From Sorghum bicolor (taxonomy: Eukaryota > Streptophyta > Magnoliopsida > Poales > Poaceae), in the NCBI RefSeq assembly GCF_000003195.3, contig NW_018396415.1, positions 162,792 to 226,791 of the forward strand: 64,000 nucleotides of DNA, read 5' to 3'. Both the position numbers and the translations under genes were made by a program. The notes under the pieces were generated by a model. That model was not told the origin of the DNA and searched no databases. It saw only the letters and a list, made by a program, of their open reading frames with translations. Shown in pieces: positions 1-11,200 of this stretch (the first letter of the stretch is position 1; every line of letters begins with the position of its first letter).

Positions 1-337
1 GCTTGTAGGCGCACGTGCAGGATCAGCCGCCCGCCTCCTTGTCTTCGGAACCCCATTGTTGATTAAGATTCAGTTTAAAACCTTCAATTCATCTTGCAAA
101 TTCAGTGCTTGTTTCCTCGTTCTTGCTAGATCTTCGATTGCTTGCAGGACGGGAGCCCTAGGGGCTGGTTGTCGCGCTCCACAAGATCGTGACGGCTGTT
201 GGACGTGGTGTATCTGTTGCTAAGGCGCGGTCTTGAGGGCTGTAGTCGGGCCGTGAACGTCATCTCCATCCACTAATCGAGTTATCCAGCGCCTCTCATC
301 GAAAGATCAGGCCAAAAACCCTAGCGGGCTCGCATCA
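1..337 (+). mobile_element. F: partial LTR of a CRM-like element
   Basis: Read on the minus strand this matches the start of the LTRs of element B at 20292 and 25137: the same succession from the GATCTTTCGATGAGAGGCGC block through the tail rich in AGCAAGAAC, with perhaps a tenth of positions changed. The plus-strand end at 337 is CATCA, as expected for an LTR of this family (TGATG...CATCA). No primer-binding site follows, so this is the end of a 3' LTR or of a solo LTR. It interrupts the antisense gene of element A. The rest lies off the window. Confidence 0.8.
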
Positions 338-585
338 AGCCCTGCTGGCCGAACTCAAGCAAGTAGAGGATGCTCTGTCTCAGGCCCAGCAAGAAGAGAG
401 CCAACTGTCGGGGACCATCAAGCACCTCGAGCAAGAACGAAATGCCCACGGTCGCAAAGTGCTACAGTTGAAGAAGAAGCTGAAGCCGATAGAAGGTTCT
501 GCCGATGATGATACTAAAGAGATAGAAACAGCCAATCAGATCCGGCTGCGCGCCATATCGGCCATCCAAGCGCTGCTGAACATCT
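338..585 (+). pseudogene. C-terminal fragment of element A antisense ORF
   Basis: An open frame runs from the LTR junction to TGA at 583-585, about 82 codons. It is rich in Glu, Gln, Leu and Lys with heptad-like spacing, so it is probably a coiled coil, and it ends in IQALLNI. It lies convergent to the pol gene of element A (746-3979, minus strand). Elements C and D carry their antisense genes in the same relative position, also ending in coiled-coil-rich exons. The 5' part is cut off by insertion F and the window edge, so it is a broken remnant of unknown function. Confidence 0.6.
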
Positions 586-649
586 GAAGCTCTCATCGGC
601 AACACACCTTTGTTCTTCTGCATTTCTGCTTTCTTAATGTCTTAGTCTA

Positions 650-735
650 GCCGATAGGACTGTTATCGGCATCTTTTGAAACATTAAGTCCATCCCCAGA
701 TACACTTTAATCCAGCCGATAGGAGTGTTATCGGC
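650..735. repeat. two near-identical hairpins between A pol and its antisense ORF
   Basis: Two inverted repeats, 650-670 and 715-735, each have a perfect 7-bp stem (GCCGATA/TATCGGC) around a 7-nt loop, starting 65 bp apart. They occupy the gap between two convergent coding regions, where 3' ends would form. A role in 3'-end formation is inference only. Confidence 0.6.
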
Positions 736-745
736 ATTTAAACTT

Positions 746-3700
746 TTATGCATCGACCCATATGCTAGGGTAGTACTTTTTTAGATATTTGCCATTTAAT
801 GCTCTGGGAAATTCAACTCCTTCGAGAGTTTCTAGAATATAGGCATTACCGGGAGCCGATCGACTTATCCGATAAGGACCTTCCCAATTAGGAGACCACT
901 TTCCAAACTTCGAACTTTTAGTCCCGACTGGCAAAATTAATTTCCATACCAAATCCCCATCGGCGAACTCCTTAGCCTTCACTTTCTTATCATACCATCT
1001 AGCAACTCTCTTCTTATTTTCTTCTATACTCATTAAAGCCTTTAACCGATGTCCTGCTAGATCATCTAACTCATCGGTCATCAAAGTGGCATACTCATCG
1101 GCAGCTAATTGATCTTGAAAAGATAATCGCCTAGATCCAGCCTTAATCTCCCAAGGTAATACTGCATCATGCCCATACACCAATTGATAGGGTGACACCT
1201 TAGTTGATCCATGACAAGCCACCCGATAAGACCACAGCGCTTCATTTAATAATGTATGCCACCGCTTAGGATTTTCTTCAATCTTTCGTTTAATAAGCTT
1301 GATAATTCCTTTGTTACACGCCTCGGCCTGCCCATTGGCTTGAGCATAATAAGGAGAAGAATTCAACACTTTAATCCCCATACCGATTGCGAATTCATCA
1401 AACTCCCCCGATGTGAACATAGTGCCTTGATCGGTAGTAACTGTCTGAGGAATCCCAAATCGGTAAATAATGTGCTCCTTCACAAAATCAATCATATTGG
1501 CCGAGTTGACCTTCTTTAAAGGAATAGCTTCAACCCATTTAGTGAAATAATCAGTGGCAACTAAAATATACTTATGCCCCTTACTAGATGGTGGATAAAT
1601 CTGGCCGATCAGATCGATAGCCCATCCCCAGAACGGCCAAGGCTTTATGATAGGATTCATAGCCGATGCGGGTGCTCTTTGAATATTACCAAACTTTTGA
1701 CAACCTTGACACCCTTTGAAATATTTAAAGCAATCTTCAAGTATGGTCGGCCAAAAATATCCATTCCTTCGAATCATCCACTTCATCTTAAAAGCTGATT
1801 GATGTGCTCCACACACTCCTTCATGGATTTCTCCCATCAAACTTCTAGCTTCATCATCACCTAAGCATTGGAGAAGAATTCCATCAATAGTTCGATAATA
1901 CAATTCATCTTCGAGGAGCACATATTTGGTTGCTTGAAACCGAACTCGTCTTTCAACTTTCTTAGATGGATCTTTTAGATAATCTATAATTTCCTTCCTC
2001 CAATCATCGGCACCGATTGCCGATATTGCATTAATCATAGGCTGATATCCCGAGGCATGCTGAGCTAACCGATTGGCCTCTTCATTATGCAATCGAGGAA
2101 TATGCTCTAATCGGAAATCTTTGAATTCCTTCAATAGTCGCACGCTTTTCTCGGAATAAGTTATGAGAACTTCACTTCGGCATTCATAACTCCCGGTCAA
2201 TTGATTTATAACCAACATAGAATCTCCGAAGACTTCAACAGCATCAGCACGAACTTCTCTTAATAACTCCAATCCCTTGATCAGAGCCTGATACTCAGCC
2301 TGATTATTCGTTGATGTAGCAACAATTGGCAAGGAAAACACATACTTCCTCCCCTTAGGGGAAACTAATACAATGCCGATTCCTGCCCCCCGGTCACAGG
2401 TAGACCCATCAAAGAAAAGTGTCCAGGGTACAATTCCCAAGGCTTCCACTACACCGCAATGCTGAGTCACAGAATCGACCATAATCTGCCCTTTGACTGC
2501 CTTGGCCGATTCGTAATGCAGATCGAACTCCGACAGCGCTAAAATCCATTTACCGATCCTGCCACTCATAATCGGCATGGATAGCATGTACCGGACCACG
2601 TCATCTTTGCAAACAACAGTGCATTCGGCCGATAGCAGGTAATGCCTCAGTTTGGTACATGAAAAATACAAGCATAGGCATAGTTTCTCAATGGCCGAAT
2701 ACCTGGTTTCAGCATCAATCAACCTCCTACTCAAGTAGTAAATTATCCTCTCTCTCCCTTCAAATTCTTGAACCAAAGCCGAGCCGATAACCGTCCCTTC
2801 GGTAGACAAATACAATCTGAAGGGCTTTCCTTGTTGAGGTGGAACTAGAACTGGAGGATTCATTAAATACTTCTTGATTTCATCCAGAGCCAATTGCTGT
2901 TCTTCTCCCCAAATAAATTCTTGATCGTCCTTCAATTTAAGAAGAGGACTGAAAGCACGAATCTTACCAGACAGATTAGATATAAATCTCCTGATAAAAT
3001 TTACCTTGCCAATCAAGGACTGGAGCTCAGTCTTGTTGGTAGGGGCCACTATCTTATTGATGGCATCAATAGATTTTCGACTAATTTCAATACCCCTTTG
3101 ATGTACCATGAAACCAAGAAACTGCCCTGCCGATACACCAAATGCACATTTGTTGGGATTCATCTTCAATCCATGCTTCCTTGTGCACTCTAACACTTTT
3201 CGTAAGTCAGCAAGATGCTTTGAGAAATTCTCAGACTTAACCACCACATCATCAATATAGATCTCCACCAGCTTGCCGATGAACTCATGAAATATAAAAT
3301 TCATGGCCCTTTGATAAGTAGCACCAGCATTCTTCAACCCAAAGGTCATGACTATCCATTCAAATAACCCAACATGACCAGGACACCTGAATGCGGTTTT
3401 TGGAATATCTTCCTCTGCCATGAATATTTGATTGTATCCCGCATTACCATCCATAAAGCTAATGATCCGATGACCAGCCGCAGCGTCAACCAGCAGATCG
3501 GCAATGGGCATTGGGTATCCATCCATCGGCGTAGCTTTATTGAGATTCCTGAAATCAATGCACACCCGAAGCTTCCCGTTTTTCTTGTAAACCGGAACGA
3601 CATTGGAAATCCACTCGGCATACTGACACTGCCGAATAAACTTAGCTTCAATGAGTTTGGTGATTTCGGACTTGATATCAGGTAAAATGTTAGGATTACA

Positions 3701-3979
3701 TCGGTGAGCTGGTTGCTGATGTGGCCGAAATCCAGACTTGATGGGTAACCGATGTTCAACAATTGATCGGTCTAAACCAGGCATCTCGGTATAATCCCAA
3801 GCAAAGCAATCTTTATATTCCTTTAACAAATTAGTTAATTGTTGCTTACACTCAGGATCTAAATTAGCACTAATAAAAGTAGGTCTAGGCTTATCACCAC
3901 TACCTATATCTACTTCTACCAAATCATCGGCCGATGTGAAGCCCTGGCCTAATTTTCCATCATCGGCGAATCTATCCAT
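746..3979 (-). CDS. pol: A: RT-RNase H-integrase polyprotein
   Basis: 1077 codons without a stop. Reverse transcriptase spans about residues 100-290, with YIDD at 241-244. The first RNase H (about 385-480) has lost its catalytic start (LYLSTEG). A second, archaeal-like RNase H begins at about 519 (LFFDGST), the hallmark of the Tat lineage. Integrase follows, with an HHCC finger at about 719-760 and a D789, D850, E886 triad with 35 residues between the last two. The conserved LDP motif at residues 40-42 marks the protease/RT junction; here a Cys codon sits where elements C and D have TAG. Upstream protease is in another frame, so a complete gag-pol cannot be read. Frame integrity in an otherwise damaged element suggests moderate age. 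Confidence 0.9.
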   Translation of the reverse strand: MDRFADDGKLGQGFTSADDLVEVDIGSGDKPRPTFISANLDPECKQQLTNLLKEYKDCFAWDYTEMPGLDRSIVEHRLPIKSGFRPHQQPAHRCNPNILPDIKSEITKLIEAKFIRQCQYAEWISNVVPVYKKNGKLRVCIDFRNLNKATPMDGYPMPIADLLVDAAAGHRIISFMDGNAGYNQIFMAEEDIPKTAFRCPGHVGLFEWIVMTFGLKNAGATYQRAMNFIFHEFIGKLVEIYIDDVVVKSENFSKHLADLRKVLECTRKHGLKMNPNKCAFGVSAGQFLGFMVHQRGIEISRKSIDAINKIVAPTNKTELQSLIGKVNFIRRFISNLSGKIRAFSPLLKLKDDQEFIWGEEQQLALDEIKKYLMNPPVLVPPQQGKPFRLYLSTEGTVIGSALVQEFEGRERIIYYLSRRLIDAETRYSAIEKLCLCLYFSCTKLRHYLLSAECTVVCKDDVVRYMLSMPIMSGRIGKWILALSEFDLHYESAKAVKGQIMVDSVTQHCGVVEALGIVPWTLFFDGSTCDRGAGIGIVLVSPKGRKYVFSLPIVATSTNNQAEYQALIKGLELLREVRADAVEVFGDSMLVINQLTGSYECRSEVLITYSEKSVRLLKEFKDFRLEHIPRLHNEEANRLAQHASGYQPMINAISAIGADDWRKEIIDYLKDPSKKVERRVRFQATKYVLLEDELYYRTIDGILLQCLGDDEARSLMGEIHEGVCGAHQSAFKMKWMIRRNGYFWPTILEDCFKYFKGCQGCQKFGNIQRAPASAMNPIIKPWPFWGWAIDLIGQIYPPSSKGHKYILVATDYFTKWVEAIPLKKVNSANMIDFVKEHIIYRFGIPQTVTTDQGTMFTSGEFDEFAIGMGIKVLNSSPYYAQANGQAEACNKGIIKLIKRKIEENPKRWHTLLNEALWSYRVACHGSTKVSPYQLVYGHDAVLPWEIKAGSRRLSFQDQLAADEYATLMTDELDDLAGHRLKALMSIEENKKRVARWYDKKVKAKEFADGDLVWKLILPVGTKSSKFGKWSPNWEGPYRISRSAPGNAYILETLEGVEFPRALNGKYLKKYYPSIWVDA

Positions 3980-4065
3980 TAAAAACCGTCATCAGAACCG
4001 ACTGCTTGGATCGGTGGAATTTCGTAATCGGCAACCTTGAGAAAATCTTTCTCCCAAACTTCTCT

Positions 4066-4605
4066 TTAAATGCACCTAGTCCTCTCATAGGTGTCTGCTT
4101 CTGCCGATGCAATAACATAAGAAGAATCCCCCGGGACAATCTCAATTTTGTCACCTACCCACTGAACCAAGCATTGGTGCATTGTAGATGGGATGCAACA
4201 ATTGGCATGAATCCAATCTCTTCCCAACAATAAGTTGTAAGCCCCCTTTCCACTGATCACGAAGAAAGTTGTCGGCAAGGTTTTGCTGCCGATAGTCAGC
4301 TCTACACATATTGCCCCTTTGACCGGAGACACGTTTCCTTCAAAATCCTTGAGCATCATATCGGTCTTGGTTAAATCCTGATCCCCTTTCCCAAGCTTCC
4401 GATATACTGTATACGGCATAATATTAATAGCAGCTCCACCATCAACTAGGATCTTGGTCATTGGCTGCCCATCAACCCTTCCTTTGACGAACAGAGCTTT
4501 GAGATGCTGTCTTTCATCATCGGCAGGTTTCTCAAAGATAGCTGTCATAGGATCCAGAGCCAGCTGAGCTATCTGATCGGAAAACTCTAACTCATCATCA
4601 CTGGA
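4066..4605 (-). pseudogene. A: aspartic protease segment
   Basis: The frame reads out of the D insertion site towards pol. It contains the active site as VDGGAAINIMP and the later LLLGRDW motif of retroelement proteases, with long spacing and DGG as in Tat elements. It ends in TAA at 4066-4068, in a different frame from pol (starting 3979), so an indel near 4066-4100 has uncoupled it. The upstream part of the same polypeptide resumes at 16588 beyond element D. The open frame extends fortuitously into the D LTR as far as 4665; that part is not real. Confidence 0.8.
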
Positions 4606-5063
4606 TGTGGGGGTATAAACCCCTATACCCTTACGGCTAGACTTCAGCCAGGAAGCTTGGCCCACTACGAGACGAGTTCACGGCTTGATCCGACAGCCCG
4701 AGTTTCGCGCAAGGAAACAAGACGTGGAGATCAAGCAGGATTCTAGTCGGTTAGAATAGGAATTGATATCGAATTATCTATGGCAATTGTAACCGGCTAG
4801 GATTAGTTTCTAGATCTGTAACCCTGCCCTCCAGACTATATAAGGAGGGGCAAGGGGACCCCCTAGGACAGATTATCTCTCAACACAATCCAATACAACC
4901 AGACGCAGGACGTAGGTATTACGCCAACTCGGCGGCCGAACCTGGATAAAAAGCTTGTCCGTGTCTTGCGTCACCATCGAGTTCGTAGTTTGCGCACCGT
5001 CTACCGATAAACTACTACCGTGGGTATACCCCAAGGTAGACTGCCGACCAGCTTTCGTCGACA
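4606..5063 (+). repeat. D 5' LTR with TATA box
   Basis: Direct repeat of 16126-16583. It starts TGTGGGGGTATAAACCCC, itself an imperfect palindrome (GGGGT/ACCCC), and ends TCGACA. TATATAAGG at 4837-4845 is a good plant TATA box, so transcription should start near 4870. The U3 region is only about 265 bp. Confidence 0.95.
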
Positions 5064-5064
5064 G

Positions 5065-5082
5065 TGGCGCGCCAGGTAGGGG
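5065..5082 (+). promoter_or_regulatory. D primer-binding site
   Basis: TGGCGCGCCAGGTAGGGG lies two bases after the LTR. It starts with the obligate TGG (complement of tRNA CCA) and is nearly the same as the site in element C (36908). I did not assign the tRNA. Confidence 0.8.
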
Positions 5083-5111
5083 GTGTGCGTGCAACTTTTC
5101 CGGCGAACAAG

Positions 5112-8100
5112 ATGGTCACGATCCCAGCTTCCGCGACCGTGCCCGAAGGCCTCACGTTCACCGTCGGCCAGATCACGTGGACGACGTGCAGCGGCGGTTT
5201 CGCGACCACGGTTCCGAAAGAGATCCAGATCCAATCTGAGATCACGTCGTCTCCGACCACACGCATGACGGCACCAAGCTCCCGACCACCGTTCCCGCTC
5301 TACAAGGGAAAGGAGATCGACTGCTCGGACCTCCTCCAAGCGCTCGATCGCGCTGACTCCAAGCTACTCGAAGTCTCCCAACTAATAGATGGAGTTCTGC
5401 GCCGCCCCGACCAAGCTGCTCGGATGGATTTTTCGAAATCCCGCCGGCCAACTCGTGTCGCCACACACGAACGGCTGGGAACGTCCCTGACGATAACCTC
5501 AACCTCCTCAGGACGATCCGTCGAGCTCAAAAAGGAAGACTATCCTTACGGCCTGAACAACTCGGCCTCTGTTTGCTCACAGCATGTCCAATCCGTTTTC
5601 AGCAAAGCAGGCTGGTCGCCGATAAGGAACAATCGTCACCATGTCAACATGGTGGCAATCCGAGAGCTACGGGACGGCCAGGTTTCCAGCACCAACTCAA
5701 GCACCGGCTCCGTCCCCACCGAGGTTATAAACACCGAAGACGAGGGCTACGACCTGGGTTTTCCTTCACACCCTCCAGGTTTCGACCGATTCCCGATATT
5801 CCCCCCCCGGCGAGGGGATATCGTGTTCAATGTCAGCGCCGACGAACCGGCTGTTGACGGAGAAACAGATGACCAGAGGCAACTCCGCGAACAGCGTAAC
5901 GCCGATCGCGCCCGACGGCGTGCGGACGAGCAACTACAGATGCAACCAAGTAACCTCAACGATGCCTTTGACATGGTCGGGGACCAGCCGGTCTACAAAA
6001 CGCCAAGCGCCAACGTGGCTGTCGCCATGGCCAACCTGGACCGGCTTCCCGACACCCCCGAATGCCAGGGAGTCCGGACCAGCATCCGAGCACACCTGAT
6101 CGCTGCAATGGGACAGACAGCCACTCTACTCAGGAGAGTCCAGGACGTTTCTCATACAGAAGCCGCCTCCGACCAGACTCATCGTAGCCGGGCCTCACCC
6201 AGTAGGCGTCGCCGCAGCCGCTCCCCCGACAACCGTCGAGGGGACTCACGGCGCGACGATGGTGGTCGGGACGCCGATGGCCGCCGCCAGCAGAACCGCG
6301 TACGCGGCCAAGAAGAAGAAGATCAACGCAGGGATCTCCGCCACAACATCCCTCCCAAAGATGCCCGGGACCGCATCAACAGGCGCGCCGCAGAGAGAGC
6401 AGTCCACGAAAACCTGCGCCGCATCGAGTACGATGCGACCCATGGTCCCCCAGGCCTAAGGCAGTTCTCCTCACACCTCCGCCAGGTCGTGTGGCCCCGC
6501 AATTTCAAGCTCGAAAAACTTAAAAAATACGACGGCAAGGAAAATCCAGAGAACTGGATCACCCTCTACGAAATCGCCGTCCGATCAGCGGCAGGAGATG
6601 AGCACGTCATGGCTAACTACTTCCCCGTGGTCCTCGACCAGGCTGGTCATCAGTGGCTTCTCGGCTTGCCCGAGGACTCCTTCGACTCTTGGGAAGAGCT
6701 ACGACAGGCTTTCATCGACAACTTCATCGCCACATGTGAGCAGCCCGGAAACAAGTATGACCTTGAAAGGATAAGAGACAGGAAGAATGAACCTCTGCGC
6801 GATTATATCCGACGATTCTCGGATATGCGCCTCAAAATCCCGAAGATTTCTCATGACGAGGCCGTATCAGCCTTTATCAAGGGCTTGCGTTTCCATGAAG
6901 CGCTGAGGAACAAGCTGTTGCGTAAGCGCCCATCAACGGTAGCAGAGCTCCTCGCCACGGCTAAAAATTATGCCGACGCTGATGACGCAGAAAAATTAAT
7001 CCAAGACGATGCGAGAGGCACTGACCAGCCCTCCCGGCGAGATGACGGTCGTGGACGCTACGACAACAGAAATCACCGCCGCCCCGACAACCGTGATCAC
7101 CGAGAGGGTTGGGATCGGCGGCGCGACAGCCGCGACGACTTCAGAGGAAAGCGCCCTCGCGAATACGACCACGAAGTAAACACGGTCAAACGTCCCAATG
7201 GACGACGGGACTACCAAGAAGACTACAACAAAACGTTGAAGGGACCGTGCCAGCTACACCCAAAGTCTAACCATACCATGGAAGAGTGCCGCGTCCTCAA
7301 AAGTATCTATACACGGCGGGCCGCCCAAGAAGACACCGCCAAGAAAACTAACAAACGCGACGGGCACGACCACGAAGAGGAGGATGAGGACCAAGACAGG
7401 GACCCCCGACACCAATACGTCAGCCCCACCGACGTGGTCCACTCCATTTTCGGGGGCAAGGTCTCCACTGAGTCCAAGCGAGAAAGAAAGCTATTAAGGA
7501 GAGCCTGCCTCAACATAGACAGCACGGACGGGCTGATCGCAGATCCGAAATTTCCCGCCTGGTCCCACAGGGAGATCGCGTTCACCAGGAAGGACCAGTG
7601 GGCCGCTATCCCAGAGCCGGGTCGTTTCCCACTAATTCTTGATCCCTGCATCAATAGCATTAGATTCGAGCGCGTGCTCGTGGACGGGGGAAGCTCCATC
7701 GACATCCTCTTCCGCAACAGCCTGCCCGCCCTCAAGATATCACCAGCGCTACTAAAACGTTACGACGCCCAATTCTGGGGGGTTTTGCCAGGTCAAAGTT
7801 CGGTGCCCCTTGGACAGATAACATTGCCTGTCCAATTCGGTACACTTGATCACTTCCGGACGGAGTTCATCAACTTCGTAGTCGCGGACTTCGACGGGAC
7901 CTACCACGCCATACTGGGCCGCCCATCGCTGACAAAGTTCATGGCAGTTCCGCACTACTCATACCTAGTGCTTAAGATGCCCACGGAGAAGGGTGTCCTG
8001 ACCGTCAGAGGCAACGTCTACACTGCGTACACCTGCGAAGAAGAAAGTTTCAAGATCACCGAGGCAATTGACCTCTCAATCCGCATGGCGGAAACAGCAA

Positions 8101-8255
8101 ACCAAGCCGCACAGCTGCCCCCCGACCAGCTCCGATTACCTGAGCAGGAGACAGCCAGAAAGAATTCGAAATCCAAGGAGTACAAAGAAGTGCAGCTGGT
8201 CGAAGGCAACCCCGAGAAGACAGCCCTCATCGGGGCTAACCTGGATCCAAAATAG
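5112..8255 (+). CDS. gag: D: Gag-protease
   Basis: The start chosen is ATG at 5112, 47 bp past the LTR; the frame itself is open from the LTR junction. About 1047 codons. The N-terminal third is low in complexity, with an Arg/Ser/Asp-rich stretch. The retrotransposon gag domain is central, from PRNFKLEKLKKYDG to near DADDAEKLIQDD. A C-H-C zinc-type motif (CQLHPKSNHTMEEC) follows. Protease near the end shows LVDGGSSIDILF and AILGRPS. The frame ends in TAG at 8253-8255 after the conserved LDPK, with pol continuing in the same frame. The protein should form virus-like particles and process the polyprotein. The amber codon could set a Gag to Gag-Pol ratio. Confidence 0.92.
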   Translation: MVTIPASATVPEGLTFTVGQITWTTCSGGFATTVPKEIQIQSEITSSPTTRMTAPSSRPPFPLYKGKEIDCSDLLQALDRADSKLLEVSQLIDGVLRRPDQAARMDFSKSRRPTRVATHERLGTSLTITSTSSGRSVELKKEDYPYGLNNSASVCSQHVQSVFSKAGWSPIRNNRHHVNMVAIRELRDGQVSSTNSSTGSVPTEVINTEDEGYDLGFPSHPPGFDRFPIFPPRRGDIVFNVSADEPAVDGETDDQRQLREQRNADRARRRADEQLQMQPSNLNDAFDMVGDQPVYKTPSANVAVAMANLDRLPDTPECQGVRTSIRAHLIAAMGQTATLLRRVQDVSHTEAASDQTHRSRASPSRRRRSRSPDNRRGDSRRDDGGRDADGRRQQNRVRGQEEEDQRRDLRHNIPPKDARDRINRRAAERAVHENLRRIEYDATHGPPGLRQFSSHLRQVVWPRNFKLEKLKKYDGKENPENWITLYEIAVRSAAGDEHVMANYFPVVLDQAGHQWLLGLPEDSFDSWEELRQAFIDNFIATCEQPGNKYDLERIRDRKNEPLRDYIRRFSDMRLKIPKISHDEAVSAFIKGLRFHEALRNKLLRKRPSTVAELLATAKNYADADDAEKLIQDDARGTDQPSRRDDGRGRYDNRNHRRPDNRDHREGWDRRRDSRDDFRGKRPREYDHEVNTVKRPNGRRDYQEDYNKTLKGPCQLHPKSNHTMEECRVLKSIYTRRAAQEDTAKKTNKRDGHDHEEEDEDQDRDPRHQYVSPTDVVHSIFGGKVSTESKRERKLLRRACLNIDSTDGLIADPKFPAWSHREIAFTRKDQWAAIPEPGRFPLILDPCINSIRFERVLVDGGSSIDILFRNSLPALKISPALLKRYDAQFWGVLPGQSSVPLGQITLPVQFGTLDHFRTEFINFVVADFDGTYHAILGRPSLTKFMAVPHYSYLVLKMPTEKGVLTVRGNVYTAYTCEEESFKITEAIDLSIRMAETANQAAQLPPDQLRLPEQETARKNSKSKEYKEVQLVEGNPEKTALIGANLDPK
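8253..8255 (+). promoter_or_regulatory. D: in-frame amber codon at the protease/RT boundary
   Basis: The context is CCA AAA TAG GAA GAC, in frame between LDPK and EDALVRFL. The same context recurs in element C at 40111 (CCC AAA TAG GAA GCC), although surrounding codons are much diverged. UAG read-through commonly inserts Gln, and CAG to TAG is one step. It may be a programmed stop or a simple C-to-T change. Confidence 0.55.
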
Positions 8256-11200
8256 GAAGACGCGCTCGTCAGGTTTCTAAGGGACAACGTGAGCGTTTTC
8301 GCATGGAAACCCGCAGACATGCCCGGCGTCCCACGAAACCTGATCGAGCACTCCTTAAACGTCTCGAAGACCGCAAGACCAATCAAGCAAAAACTGCGAC
8401 GGTTCGCTCGTGACAAAAAGGAGTCTATTAGGACAGAAATAACACGGCTTCTAGCAGCCGGATTCATAAAAGAGGTGTATCATCCCGATTGGCTCGCCAA
8501 TCCGGTTCTTGTACGCAAAAAGAATAATGAATGGAGAATGTGCGTTGACTACACCGACCTCAACAAACACTGTCCTAAAGATCCTTTTGGTCTTCCTCGC
8601 ATCGACGAGGTGGTCGACTCAACGGCCGGATGCGAACTCCTCTCCTTTCTAGATTGCTACTCTGGTTATCACCAGATCTCGTTAAAGGAAGAAGACCAGA
8701 TCAAAACATCCTTCATCACACCCTTCGGCGCATACTGTTACACTACCATGTCTTTCGGACTTAAAAACGCCGGGGCCACTTATCAAAGGGCCATCCAGCA
8801 ATGCCTCCACGACGAGATTCGCAGTGACCTCGTCGAGGCCTATGTGGACGACGTGGTCGTAAAAACAAGGGACGCGAGCACCCTAATCGACAACTTAGAC
8901 CGAACCTTCAAGGCACTCAATAGGTACAAGTGGAAGCTCAACCCCAAGAAATGCATTTTCGGCGTTCCTTCTGGTCTACTGCTCGGCAACGTCGTCAGTT
9001 GCGACGGCATACGACCAAACCCTTCAAAAGTCAAAGCCGTACTCGACATGCGACCACCGAAGAACGTCAAGGATATTCAGAAGCTAACCGGATGTATGGC
9101 CGCCCTCAGTCGTTTCATCTCAAGGCTGGGAGAAAAAGGCCTCCCTTTTTTCAAACTATTGAAAGCGTCAGAAAAATTCTCCTGGACAGAAGAAGCCGAC
9201 GCTGCGTTCACTCAGCTTAAGACCTTTCTCACTTCACCGCCTGTTCTCACAGCGCCTCAGCCTAATGAAGACCTGCTCCTCTACATTGCTGCAACCGACA
9301 GGGTTGTTTCCACGGCAATAGTGGTCGAGCGAGATGAACCAGGTCACGTCTTCAAGGTCCAGAGACCAGCTTACTTCATAAGTGAGGTTTTAAACGAATC
9401 CAAGGCCAGGTACCCACAAATACAGAAGCTTATATACGCCATCCTGATAACGTCAAGAAAGCTGAAGCACTACTTCGACGGCCATCGAGTCCTGGTGACA
9501 ACCAGCTTTCCTCTCGGGGACATCCTGCGCAATAAAGACGCCAATGGCAGAATCGTGAAATGGGCAATGGAATTATGTCCATTTTCCCTAGAGTTCCAGA
9601 GTCGCACCACTGTCAAGTCTCAAGCCCTGGTCGACTTCATTGCCGAATGGACGGATCTCAACGAGCCTTCCGTTCTGGATGTCTCAGACCACTGGTCAAT
9701 GTTCTTTGATGGGTCCTTGAACATCAACGGCGCAGGCGCTGGGATATTGTTCATATCACCAAACAAGGACAAACTCCGCTACGTCCTTCGGATCCTTTTT
9801 CCGGCATCAAACAATGTCGCCCAATACGAAGCTTGCTTACATGGCGTACGACTAGCCGTCGAACTGGGGGTCAAGCGCCTCTATGTCTACGGCGACTCCG
9901 CTTTGGTCATCAACCAGCTCAACAAGGAGTGGGACGCAACCCACGAGAAGATGGATCTCTACTGCAAAGAAATTCGCAAATGGGAAACTAACTTCTACGG
10001 CATAGAGTATATCCACGTGGTCCGGGATAAGAACCAAGCAGCAGATGCGTTGTCAAAGTTAGGCTCGTCTCGGGCCCAAATCCCGCGGGGCATTTTCGTC
10101 CAGGACATCCATGAGCCGAGCGTGAGCTCCTCCCTGGTCAACAAGCAACCCACCGAGGCAATGCTCATAGATGACGCCACTCCGACAACCGGTGGGCGTG
10201 ACTGGCGTATCCCGTTCATCAAATACATCTCCGACGGGACAGGTTTTCAGGACAAAACAGAGAACGAGCGTCTCATCCGACGATCAAAGAACTACATCCT
10301 GGTCGACGGAAAACTCATGCGGAAAAACGCAAGTTCCGAGGTACTGCTCAAGTGCATACCCCAAGACGATGGTATCAAGCTCTTGGAGGACATACACGCC
10401 GGATCCTGCGGCAACCACGCCGCATCTAGAACGCTGGTCGGAAAGGCTTTCCGAGCAGGTTTTTATTGGCCAACCGCGGTCAGCGACGCAGAAAAACTGG
10501 TTCGGCATTGCGGAGGATGTCAGTTTTTCGCTAAGAGGACCCACGTACCTGCCCATGAAATTCAAACCATCCCGTCGTCTTGGCCCTTTGCTTGCTGGGG
10601 GCTCGACATGATCGGACCATTTAAACCAGCCCCGGGCAATTTCAAGTTTGTCTTCGTGCTAATCGACAAGTTCTCCAAGTGGATTGAATACATGCCCCTG
10701 GTCAAGGCAACTTCCGAGAAGGCTGTGGAGTTCCTCAATCAAATCATACACAGATTCGGCGTCCCGAACAGCATAATCACCGACCTGGGCACTCAGTTTA
10801 CTGGCACCACTTTTTGGGATTTCTGCGATGACAGAGGCATAGTCATAAAATATGTGTCAGTGGCACATCCACGTGCCAACGGTCAAGTTGAACGAGCTAA
10901 CGGAATGATCGTCGACGCCCTAAAGAAAAGATTGTACACCGAGAACGACAAAGCACCCGGTCGATGGTTGAAAGAATTGCCGGCAGTGGTCTGGGGCCTC
11001 CGAACTCAGACCAGTCGAAACACAGGGGTGTCTCCCTATTTCATGGTGTACGGCGCAGAGGCGGTTTTGCCGTCCGACATACACTTCGGATCTCCTAGAA
11101 TCGAGCACTTCGACCAGGCGACCGCTGACAACGCCAGAGAACTCGAAATCAATTGCATGGAGGAAAAGCGTTTAGTTTCATGTCTCCGAACAGCAAAATA

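Noticed and set aside
3901..3990. Programmed amber codon in element A as in C and D
   Set aside because: A has a TGT Cys codon at the equivalent place and its protease and pol are in different frames, so it gives no support.
5001..5530. Overlapping minus-strand ORFs opposite D gag
   Set aside because: GC-rich shadows of the gag frame.
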